Shown in pieces: positions 1-5,265 of a stretch of DNA of 5,395 nt. The stretch spans positions 1,040,861 through 1,046,255 of the forward strand of contig CP070793.1 of NCBI GenBank assembly GCA_020346965.1, written 5' to 3'. Numbering within the stretch: the stretch's first letter is position 1; each line of letters starts with the position of its first letter. The DNA comes from Chloroflexota bacterium (lineage in GTDB: Bacteria; Chloroflexota; Dehalococcoidia; GIF9; AB-539-J10). Made by a program: the position numbers and the translations under genes. Under the pieces are notes generated by a model that saw only the letters and a list, made by a program, of their open reading frames with translations, made no database searches and was not told where the DNA came from.

Positions 1-1
1 A

Positions 2-214
2 GCGGTCAATCGCCAACCGTGGGGTTTTAATGTACAGGATGATGGAATAACTGTGTTTGTAAGAACCAGCGGGCCGGAGTTTAATGTCTCGAAACGTTTG
101 GATTGCGGTATCGCGATGCTACATCTGGAAGTAGCTGCTGCAAACTCCGGTTGTAATGGAGAATGGGAATTCTTGCCATCTCCACAGGTAGCCAAATTCA
201 GCATTCATCAATAA
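2..214 (+). CDS. Nitroreductase family protein (TM-nitroreductase type), C-terminal fragment
   Basis: This gene enters from the left edge, and only its last 70 codons are visible before the TAA at 212-214. The fragment begins AVNRQPW and later reads LDCGIAMLHLEVAAANSG followed by GEWEFLP. The pair (S)AVNRQPW and D-x-GIAM-x-H-x-E-x-AA...G-x-W is characteristic, from family knowledge, of the putative TM-nitroreductase family (TM1586-like). These are FMN-binding, presumably cytoplasmic NAD(P)H-dependent oxidoreductases of mostly unknown physiological substrate. The N-terminal half with most FMN-binding residues lies outside the window, so completeness cannot be judged. Nothing suggests a broken frame. 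It is followed by about 260 bases without a gene, so it probably ends its transcription unit. The family is fairly secure; the substrate is unknown. Confidence 0.82.
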   Translation, partial: AVNRQPWGFNVQDDGITVFVRTSGPEFNVSKRLDCGIAMLHLEVAAANSGCNGEWEFLPSPQVAKFSIHQ

Positions 215-216
215 GT

Positions 217-252
217 CGTTATTCCGGAGTAGATGACACGGGTTAAATAACG
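217..252 (+). repeat. Inverted repeat just after the nitroreductase stop
   Basis: CGTTATT (217-223) and AATAACG (246-252) are perfect 7-base arms around a 22-base spacer. Inside the spacer CCG (224-226) can also pair with CGG (239-241). It begins two bases after the stop codon, so it could form a hairpin at the 3' end of the nitroreductase mRNA. No T-tract follows, so it is not a canonical intrinsic terminator. It might protect the mRNA end or be chance. Confidence 0.3.
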
Positions 253-358
253 GGTACTGAAATTACCAGGAACATCTCCTCTATTGTGTAAATAAACCGG
301 TCGAAGATAGGGATGCAATCGGCTGGGATTTTCTACTACCCCGTAATATTGTGATGTT

Positions 359-420
359 TGCCCATTGCTTAAGAAATATGGACCCCATTTGTCTTATCGG
401 GCGGGCAGCGGGCATTTTTT
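359..420 (+). terminator. Possible intrinsic terminator (extended hairpin plus T6)
   Basis: TGCCC (359-363) can pair with GGGCA (410-414), which is followed directly by six T (415-420). GCT (367-369) pairs with AGC (407-409) across a small bulge. Inside, TAAGA (370-374) pairs with TCTTA (392-396), and ATGG (378-381) with CCAT (385-388). A second GGGCA (403-407) gives an alternative pairing for the outer stem. The structure lies between the nitroreductase and the iron-sulfur gene and just before a TATAAT box, which fits a terminator insulating the two. The loop is long and the stem is interrupted, so confidence is moderate to low. Confidence 0.35.
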
Positions 421-432
421 CTCGAGCAAGGG

Positions 433-438
433 TATAAT
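433..438 (+). promoter_or_regulatory. Candidate -10 box (TATAAT) for the iron-sulfur gene
   Basis: A perfect TATAAT lies 36 bases before the ATG at 475. It would start transcription near 445 and leave a leader of about 30 bases with the AGGAG at 464-468. No convincing -35 hexamer is found 16-18 bases upstream (the sequence there is GC-rich around 410-416), and there is no TGn extension. It is therefore a half-supported promoter. Confidence 0.4.
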
Positions 439-474
439 TGCAGGATTATTTTTGTATAGAGAGAGGAGATTACT

Positions 475-1557
475 ATGTCAAGCGTTTATGAGAGACTTCG
501 CCAAAGGCTGGATAAGTTTCCCCAGGGATTCCCCAAGACTGAAAGCGGCGTGGAGCTGGAAATACTACAGCATCTCTTTACTACGGATGAGGCTGAGTTA
601 ATGTTACACTTGCGGCCCTTTCCGCCAGAGAATGTAACGGCTATCGCAGAGCGAACAGGGAAGGGCAAAACTGAACTTGGAAGAACCCTTTTTGATATGT
701 CCAAAAGGGGATTAATCATGCGTTATAAAGCGCCTGACAATGAGCTTTACTATGCCCTGATACCTTGGGTAGTGGGAATATGGGAGTTACAGTTGAACAA
801 CCTGACGCAGGAAAATATCAAGCTTTACGAGAAGTATTTCGAGGAGGGGATGGCACCTGCGCAACGAAATCGAAAACTAGGTGGACTTCGTGTAATCCCT
901 GTCGAACAAGAGATAGAGGGGAGCACCGAAATTCAGCCCTACGAAAGAGTATCACAGATTATCGAATCGCATACCAGGTTTGCAGTAGCCGACTGTATTT
1001 GTCGAAAAGAAGCTGACATGCTTGGCAAAGGGTGTGATAAGTTGCTGGAAGCCTGTATGAGCTTTGGGGCTTCAGCGGACTTCTACATTGAGAATGGACT
1101 CGGACGTGAAATCTCAAAGGAAGAGGCAAAGGAGATACTGCTGAGAGCTGAAGAGGACGGTCTGATTCACTGCTCTTTGAACAGTGCAGGCAACAAGGTA
1201 TTCATATGCAACTGCTGTGGCTGCTGCTGCAAATCTTTAGCACAGGTTACAAAGTATGGCAATCTCCAAGGAATAGTAAAGTCAAACTACTATGCCACAA
1301 AGGACCAGGAAACTTGTACTAGTTGCGGTACCTGCGTGGAGCGATGTCAGGTAAATGCTGTTACAGATGGAAATGAACATATCGTCATCGACAGGAGCAA
1401 ATGTATTGGCTGTGGGCTCTGTGCAACTACCTGTCCCACAGAATCAATCACCATGGTACGCAAATCACATGAAGAGGCTTCGCCCATTTTCTCTAAGGGC
1501 AAAGAACTGTTGCAGGCAATGGGAAAGGAAACAGGTAAAGAATATCCCTTCGAATGA
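475..1557 (+). CDS. Cysteine-rich 4Fe-4S ferredoxin-type protein with N-terminal winged-helix-like domain
   Basis: This 360-residue protein is complete. The ATG is preceded by AGGAG (464-468) at a 6-base spacing, which fixes the start. Residues about 40-86 look like a winged helix (VTAIAERTGKGKTEL, then a turn and RGLIMRY). Residues 174-252 hold an unusual cysteine block: C174-x-C176, C187, C194, C233, and C245, C247, C248, C250, C251, C252 in ICNCCGCCC. The C-terminal part is a classical dicluster ferredoxin: C281-xx-C284-xx-C287-xxx-C291 and C310-xx-C313-xx-C316-xxx-C320-P. It has 19 cysteines in all, with no signal peptide or membrane segment, so it is probably cytoplasmic. Similar uncharacterised proteins are common in strict anaerobes, and two 4Fe-4S clusters are expected. 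An electron-transfer or redox-sensing role is inference; no partner enzyme is adjacent. It appears monocistronic and converges on the threonine aldolase gene. Confidence 0.88.
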   Translation: MSSVYERLRQRLDKFPQGFPKTESGVELEILQHLFTTDEAELMLHLRPFPPENVTAIAERTGKGKTELGRTLFDMSKRGLIMRYKAPDNELYYALIPWVVGIWELQLNNLTQENIKLYEKYFEEGMAPAQRNRKLGGLRVIPVEQEIEGSTEIQPYERVSQIIESHTRFAVADCICRKEADMLGKGCDKLLEACMSFGASADFYIENGLGREISKEEAKEILLRAEEDGLIHCSLNSAGNKVFICNCCGCCCKSLAQVTKYGNLQGIVKSNYYATKDQETCTSCGTCVERCQVNAVTDGNEHIVIDRSKCIGCGLCATTCPTESITMVRKSHEEASPIFSKGKELLQAMGKETGKEYPFE

Positions 1558-1673
1558 AACTGTTGACCTGCTTCCGACTGACTGACTCCGGATTCTGATT
1601 TTGGTAGACTGACCCAGGAGATATTGAAGGGCAAAGAGATAAAGTCAACCGGCCGCTTATCAATTCCGTATAT

Positions 1674-1683
1674 ACAAGCTTGT
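1674..1683. repeat. Perfect 10-base palindrome in the convergent gap
   Basis: ACAAGCTTGT is a perfect palindrome flanked by TATA on the left and, four bases beyond a T, TATA on the right. It lies in the 178-base gap between the convergent iron-sulfur and threonine aldolase genes. Without a loop or T-tract it is not a terminator. It could be a protein-binding dyad or chance. Nothing else in the gap is convincing: there is a GACT triplet repeat (1576-1587) and no clear bidirectional terminator. Confidence 0.2.
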
Positions 1684-1735
1684 TGAAATATATCGATAGA
1701 ACGATTGCTGTAACACCCCGTCAATTATGGATGTT

Positions 1736-2785
1736 TCAATCCTGACGGTGGAGCCTTCGACAAACTGCTTCTATACGTGTTAGCGCTTCATCGATATCCG
1801 AGGATGAGACCATGCAGTGAGTAACCGCGCGAAACGGGCCGCCGTCACGAAAGCCTACCTTTACCCCGTTGGTCTCTAGATCTTCAAAAAACTCGGTGGC
1901 AGATAACTCCGGGTATAGGTCAAACAATACGATGTTGGTGGGTATATCGTCCCGCGTCAGTTTTATCCCCTCAATATTCACCAAACCATCTGCCAAACGT
2001 CTCGCATTGGAGTGGTCTTCAGCCAAACGGTCTACCATTTCTCCCAGCGCTACGATGCCCGCAGCTGCGATGATACCGGCCTGCCGCATGCCACCACCCA
2101 GCATCTTCCTAAATTTACGGGCTCGTTCAATGAAATCCCTGCCGCCGCAAAGCAGCGACCCAACCGGCGCACTCAGTCCCTTGGATAGGCATAAAGCCAC
2201 GGAATCCACGTTTTGGGTTAGCCTACACGCCGGTGTGCCGAGAGCGACTGCTGCATTAAAAATGCGAGCTCCATCCAGGTATACTTTTAACCCGCGCTTA
2301 TGAGCGAGTTCACAGACTTCATCCGTGTAGTCCGGGGTTAGAACTGTTCCACCACAGCGATTATGTGTGTTTTCGAGACAGAGTAGGGTGGTATCAGGAT
2401 AATGTATATCCTTGTCGCGAATTGTCCGGTCGATATCTTCGAAGCTGAGACACCCATAATTATCATTGGGTACGGTGCGTATAATCACCCCACCTAGTGC
2501 GGCAGCACTTCCCACTTCGTACCAGAGCATATGTGCCTGATCTCCCAAGATGATTTCGTCACCATGTTTGGTGTGGGTCAGCACCGCAGTAAGATTGCTC
2601 TGCGTGCCGGATGTGGTAAAAAGCGCCGCTTCTTTACCCATCATCTCCGCCGCCATCTCCTCGAGGCGGTTGACCGTGGGGTCTTCACCGTAGACATCAT
2701 CCCCCACCTCCGCATCAAAGATTGCCTTCCTCATTGCGGGTGTGGGATGGGTTATAGTGTCACTGCGCAAATCGATTACTTTCAT
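1736..2785 (-). CDS. ltaE: Low-specificity L-threonine aldolase
   Basis: This PLP enzyme of fold type I cleaves L-threonine or L-allo-threonine to glycine and acetaldehyde in the cytoplasm. The protein is 349 residues, the usual length. It starts with MKVIDLRSDT, the family N terminus, and an in-frame TAG lies one codon upstream of the ATG, so the start is secure. Visible motifs are GDQAH with His85 (stacks on PLP), ENTHNRCGG at 138-146, DGAR at 171-174 (Asp171 to the pyridine nitrogen, Arg174), and SVALCLSKGL with the Schiff-base lysine at Lys202. GGGMRQAG is at 230-237. FRAVTH at 318-323 contains Arg319, probably a substrate-carboxylate ligand. All key residues are intact. The Shine-Dalgarno is poor: AGGA sits only one base from the ATG. 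The gene lies 141 bases downstream of the zf-TFIIB gene on the same strand, so co-transcription is possible but not shown. Stereospecificity cannot be read from sequence. Confidence 0.95.
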   Translation of the reverse strand: MKVIDLRSDTITHPTPAMRKAIFDAEVGDDVYGEDPTVNRLEEMAAEMMGKEAALFTTSGTQSNLTAVLTHTKHGDEIILGDQAHMLWYEVGSAAALGGVIIRTVPNDNYGCLSFEDIDRTIRDKDIHYPDTTLLCLENTHNRCGGTVLTPDYTDEVCELAHKRGLKVYLDGARIFNAAVALGTPACRLTQNVDSVALCLSKGLSAPVGSLLCGGRDFIERARKFRKMLGGGMRQAGIIAAAGIVALGEMVDRLAEDHSNARRLADGLVNIEGIKLTRDDIPTNIVLFDLYPELSATEFFEDLETNGVKVGFRDGGPFRAVTHCMVSSSDIDEALTRIEAVCRRLHRQD

Positions 2786-2834
2786 TTCCTATCTTATTGC
2801 CTTATGTTCTCAGCAAGCCGATGGATAGATAACC

Positions 2835-2856
2835 GCCTGCTCTTTTAAGCCTGCTC
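2835..2856. repeat. Direct repeat GCCTGCTC-N6-GCCTGCTC upstream of ltaE
   Basis: Two identical 8-base copies (2835-2842 and 2849-2856) are separated by TTTTAA, a period of 14. On the - strand they read GAGCAGGC twice, about 50-70 bases upstream of the threonine aldolase ATG, where an activator or operator site could lie. No matching known box was recognised. Confidence 0.3.
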
Positions 2857-2926
2857 AAATAGGAACTTCTACAGCCATATCCTCGACCGGGACTCCAATA
2901 GAATCAAATTATGTTTCTGAGCTTTT

Positions 2927-3538
2927 CTATATCCATCGGATAAAAGCCATTAGTATCAGCATCAAGGTATCTAAAACTGAGTTACCGGTTCTTTCTTGTT
3001 CCAACTGATTCCCTGACTGTCCCAATGGTTGCAGGGTCGCTCGATCAATTGGCATAGATAGAAAGCTCCCAAGTTTTTCTAATGTGTCGCTAGAAGTTTC
3101 CGCACGATGCGCCGATAATATGCTCTTAATATCCTCCTCCAACCTCTTATCTTCAGGGCTTCTATCTTTGGGTCGCTTCAGCTCCTGCCGGGCGTGCTGA
3201 AATTTTGTGAAATCACCACGGTTTAGCCAGATTCCATTACAGGAAGGGCAACGCTCTAGGATAATGCCTTTAAGGAAGTAACGGTCTTTGAAACGAAAAA
3301 GCTCCGACTGGTCCAAAGGACATCTGCGGATTCGTTTTGCCATATTTGTAGGAGTCCACAGGTTTTTCGAATCCAATACCTCGGTTTTTTCTGCCTCTCC
3401 ATTTCCTGCACTAAGCAATTTCATTTCATCAAACCAAATCCCACCGCATTCTTTACACTGTTCGAGCAGGATTGGCTGACCGTAATGATCTTCGATTTTT
3501 ACCTGAGACATCTCGGTATTATCATTCGGACAATTCAT
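2927..3538 (-). CDS. zf-TFIIB domain protein with two zinc-ribbon modules
   Basis: The 203-residue reading starts at the ATG at 3538 (MNCPNDNTEM), which puts the first zinc motif at the N terminus as in relatives. An in-frame TTG at 3550 would add four residues. Neither start has a visible Shine-Dalgarno sequence. Two zf-TFIIB modules are present: C3-P-N-D with C28-KE-C31-GGIWFD, and C73-P-L-D with C97-PS-C100-NGIWLNRGDF. In both modules the second cysteine of the usual CPxC is Asp (D6, D76), a common variant that may leave three cysteines plus an Asp or another ligand. Residues 113-145 are charged and probably helical. The tail (about 188-203, LDTLMLILMAFIRWI) is hydrophobic and could be a membrane or partner-binding helix. 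The function of the family is unknown. It is not a homologue of TFIIB as a whole, only of its zinc ribbon, and a transcription role should not be assumed. Confidence 0.85.
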   Translation of the reverse strand: MNCPNDNTEMSQVKIEDHYGQPILLEQCKECGGIWFDEMKLLSAGNGEAEKTEVLDSKNLWTPTNMAKRIRRCPLDQSELFRFKDRYFLKGIILERCPSCNGIWLNRGDFTKFQHARQELKRPKDRSPEDKRLEEDIKSILSAHRAETSSDTLEKLGSFLSMPIDRATLQPLGQSGNQLEQERTGNSVLDTLMLILMAFIRWI

Positions 3539-3572
3539 AGTTTTATTCAAAAATGCAAAAGGCTTGTCCCTG

Positions 3573-3603
3573 AATGTGAAAAGAAGTAATTCGGCTTCAC
3601 ATT
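3573..3603. repeat. Inverted repeat AATGTGAA / TTCACATT upstream of the zf-TFIIB gene
   Basis: Perfect 8-base arms at 3573-3580 and 3596-3603 flank a 15-base spacer. Within the spacer GAA (3583-3585) pairs with TTC (3590-3592) around a GTAA loop, so a hairpin of 11 pairs with one internal loop is possible. It lies 35 bases upstream of the ATG of the zf-TFIIB gene, in the divergent region. It could be an operator or a structured 5' leader of that mRNA. There is no T-tract. Confidence 0.4.
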
Positions 3604-3647
3604 GTAGTGTTTAGTGCCAATTCGCCTCTTACGGTTGTGAAAAGCTC

Positions 3648-3671
3648 GTTAGCAAAAATGTTAGCAAAAAA
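3648..3671. repeat. 12-base tandem repeat, two copies of GTTAGCAAAAA(T/A)
   Basis: GTTAGCAAAAAT (3648-3659) is followed directly by GTTAGCAAAAAA (3660-3671), with one mismatch. It sits just upstream of the proposed alanine dehydrogenase promoter. The A-tracts are spaced 12 bases apart, so it could act as an UP-like element or regulator site, or be a simple duplication. TTAGCAAAA recurs at 5023-5031 just after that gene. Confidence 0.45.
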
Positions 3672-3676
3672 GGGTG

Positions 3677-3705
3677 TTGTTGACAATCGGACAAATGGAT
3701 ATAAT
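3677..3705 (+). promoter_or_regulatory. Candidate sigma-70-type promoter for alanine dehydrogenase
   Basis: A perfect TATAAT is at 3700-3705. With the standard 17-base spacer the -35 would be TTGTTG (3677-3682), three of six matches to TTGACA. A perfect TTGACA overlaps it at 3680-3685 but would give only a 14-base spacer. Transcription would start near 3712 and leave a leader of about 185 bases before the ATG at 3899. The A-rich tandem repeat just upstream could help RNA polymerase binding. Confidence 0.5.
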
Positions 3706-3886
3706 GAGGACAAGCTTATACGACCTATTTGGTAACGTTTGCTCGTACTGGCGGCACGAAATTGAGAAACCTGATATCTACAATACCGGATATTGCTACT
3801 GAAATGTCCCGAGATATAGGTTATAAAGCGCCTGTGAATCAAAAGAATTCGAGGGAACCAGGTTCAGCATAACCGCCAATAGAGAA
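3706..3886 (+). other. Long untranslated leader region of alanine dehydrogenase, with a weak small ORF
   Basis: Between the promoter and the ribosome binding site there are about 180 bases with no recognised riboswitch. Glycine, lysine and similar consensus cores were not seen. CAATA (3781-3785) and TATTG (3791-3795) form a 5-base-pair hairpin. One frame stays open from 3708 to a TAA at 3870-3872. Possible starts are TTG 3729 (47 codons) or ATG 3804 (22 codons), neither with a Shine-Dalgarno sequence. Its segment GYKAPVN is encoded by a 15-base stretch (3820-3834) identical to 722-736 in the iron-sulfur gene. It may be a leader peptide, a decayed gene remnant or noise. Confidence 0.3.
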
Positions 3887-3891
3887 AGGAG
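3887..3891 (+). promoter_or_regulatory. Ribosome binding site that decides the ald start
   Basis: AGGAG at 3887-3891 is one base from the ATG at 3893, too close to use, but seven bases from the ATG at 3899. The second ATG also gives the family-typical N terminus MIIGVPREIK, so 3899 is chosen. Confidence 0.8.
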
Positions 3892-3898
3892 CATGTGC

Positions 3899-5014
3899 AT
3901 GATTATCGGCGTTCCCAGGGAAATAAAAGTCGAAGAGTACAGAGTGGGTGCCCCACCAACAGCTGTGGACACACTTGTTCGAGCCGGACACCAGGTGTTG
4001 GTCGAAACCAAAGCTGGCTTGGGAAGCGGCTTTGAAGACCGGGATTACACTAAAGTCGGGGCTACTGTTGTTAAAACCGCTGATGAGGTATGGGGGCAAG
4101 CAGAAATGATTTATCATGTTAAAGAACCCGTGGCTAGCGAATACAAATATTTCAGGGAGAGCTTGATACTGTTTACCTATCTCCATTTGGCTCCGGAGAG
4201 GGAGCTCACTCTAGCCCTGATAGAGAACCGAGTAACCGCCATCGCCTTTGAAACGGTACAATTGCCTGATGGCACCACTCCATTGCTAGACCCAATGAGT
4301 GCCATCGCGGGTAGGGTGGGTGCACTAGCAGGAGCTCACTATATTGGCAGGAAACATGAGGGTAGCGGTCGATTAATCGGAGGCGTACCTGGTGTGCCGC
4401 CAGCTACTGTCGTCATTCTGGGTGGTGGGGTTGTTGGCACCAACGCAGCTCAGATGGCTGTAGGTCTCGGGGCCCGTGTCATAATGGTCACCAGAAACCT
4501 TCTCCGACTCAGATACCTTGAGGAGATTATGCATGGTCGATTTGAGACCCTGGCTTCAAACCAGTATAACATTGCCAAAGCTGTTAAAGAAGCTGATATC
4601 CTCATAGGAGCTGTTCTGGTAGCCGGAGCCAGAGCACCGGTCATGGTGACCAGGGAAATGGTCAGATCTATGAAACCCGGTTCAGTAATTGTTGATATTG
4701 CCATCGACCAGGGAGGTTGTATCGAAACCAGCCGACCGACGACTCATGCTGACCCAGTCTACATTGAGGAAGGTGTGGTCCATTACTGCGTCACGAATAT
4801 GCCGGGCATGTACCCTCGTACATCGACTATTGCCTTGTCCAATGCTACGCTACCCTATGCCCTAAAGTTGGCTAACCAGGGCTTCTTTAGTGCGGTGATG
4901 TCTGATGAGTGCGTGGCTAAAGGTGTGAATGTTTACAACGGGCATGTTACCAACGAAGGTGTTGCCAAGAACCTAGGATTGGAATACACACCACTGTCAA
5001 GCCTGCTGAACTAG
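3899..5014 (+). CDS. ald: Alanine dehydrogenase, possibly NADP(H)-dependent
   Basis: This enzyme catalyses reversible oxidative deamination of L-alanine to pyruvate and ammonia, and may also aminate glyoxylate to glycine. It is a soluble hexamer in the family. From ATG 3899 it is 371 residues, full length. The first ATG (3893) would add MC but lies against the Shine-Dalgarno sequence. The substrate and catalytic residues are all present: Arg15 (YRVG), Lys75 (HVKEP), His96 (YLHLAPE), Ser134 (DPMSAIAGR) and Asp270 (DIAIDQGG). The Rossmann motif is LGGGVVGTNAA, Gly175-Gly180. The oddity is the end of the second beta strand. Bacillus-type enzymes, as I recall them, read TIIDLN or similar, with an Asp that binds the adenosine ribose. 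Here it is IMVTRN, Thr198-Arg199. Loss of the acid plus a gained Arg is the usual sign of NADP(H) preference; this is inference. The Arg15 region is RVGAPP rather than RVALTP. A small membrane ORF may follow in the same transcript. Confidence 0.95.
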   Translation: MIIGVPREIKVEEYRVGAPPTAVDTLVRAGHQVLVETKAGLGSGFEDRDYTKVGATVVKTADEVWGQAEMIYHVKEPVASEYKYFRESLILFTYLHLAPERELTLALIENRVTAIAFETVQLPDGTTPLLDPMSAIAGRVGALAGAHYIGRKHEGSGRLIGGVPGVPPATVVILGGGVVGTNAAQMAVGLGARVIMVTRNLLRLRYLEEIMHGRFETLASNQYNIAKAVKEADILIGAVLVAGARAPVMVTREMVRSMKPGSVIVDIAIDQGGCIETSRPTTHADPVYIEEGVVHYCVTNMPGMYPRTSTIALSNATLPYALKLANQGFFSAVMSDECVAKGVNVYNGHVTNEGVAKNLGLEYTPLSSLLN

Positions 5015-5017
5015 AGG

Positions 5018-5052
5018 TTGACTTAGCAAAACGTATGACTAAGCAAAATCGT
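5018..5052 (+). repeat. Imperfect tandem duplication of 17/18 bases after ald
   Basis: Copy one (5018-5034, TTGACTTAGCAAAACGT) and copy two (5035-5052, ATGACTAAGCAAAATCGT) match at 15 of 17 positions with one inserted base. Copy two begins exactly at the ATG of the small membrane ORF. Copy one read from its TTG hits a TAG at the third codon. This is probably a replication-slippage duplication. Confidence 0.5.
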
Positions 5053-5118
5053 CTGGCCATTTGGGGAATCCTTCTTTTATTGGCAGTATTGCCTTTCGTT
5101 AATTTGATCGGCGTCTAA
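5035..5118 (+). CDS. Putative 27-residue single-pass membrane peptide
   Basis: The ORF runs from ATG 5035 to TAA 5116-5118, starting 20 bases after the ald stop. The product has a short basic start (MTKQNR) followed by one hydrophobic stretch (about residues 7-27, with ILLLLAVLPFVNLIGV at the end). This fits a transmembrane helix with the N terminus inside. The nearest purine-rich match (AGAGG, 5013-5017) is 17 bases from the ATG, too far, so translation may depend on coupling to ald or not occur. It has no recognised family. A membrane helix in so short an ORF can arise by chance. Listed because composition, context and frame are consistent with a real small protein. Confidence 0.35.
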   Translation: MTKQNRLAIWGILLLLAVLPFVNLIGV

Positions 5119-5265
5119 AAAACAGACGGCTGTCATTGCTAGTAACGAGAGAATGGCCCCATGCGTATTGTCTGCATTGGACAAGCAGCCCTTGAACGGA
5201 GTGACGATTTATGTGGTCTTGCTTTCGCCTTGAGTACTAATGGACAAACCCAATTCGCCCCTAGC

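Noticed and set aside
365..601. 78-codon open frame overlapping the start of the iron-sulfur gene
   Set aside because: It runs in another frame through a gene with a good ribosome binding site and its own start, and the translated sequence resembles nothing recognisable.
1608..1745. Open frame of about 45 codons on the + strand in the convergent gap
   Set aside because: It has no start codon with a ribosome binding site, runs into the antisense end of ltaE and shows no family resemblance.
1869..2303. 144-codon open frame on the + strand inside the threonine aldolase gene
   Set aside because: It is antisense to a gene with all family motifs intact, has no recognisable protein pattern and no ribosome binding site; it is a shadow frame.
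3575..3601. CRP/FNR-like site (TGTGA ... TCACA)
   Set aside because: The half-sites are 17 bases apart instead of about 6, so the usual dimer spacing is not met; kept only as a dyad.
3680..3705. TTGACA plus TATAAT as a consensus promoter
   Set aside because: Both hexamers are perfect, but the 14-base spacer is too short; the overlapping TTGTTG with a 17-base spacer was preferred, with reduced confidence.
3839..4186. Open frame on the - strand across the ald start and leader
   Set aside because: It lies mainly antisense to the conserved N terminus of alanine dehydrogenase and shows no family motif. A neighbouring - frame at 3597-3842 in the intergenic region likewise has no recognisable content.
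5112..5128. Hairpin CGTCT/AGACG after the small membrane ORF as a terminator
   Set aside because: There are only five base pairs and no T-tract afterwards; the A-run is in the loop.
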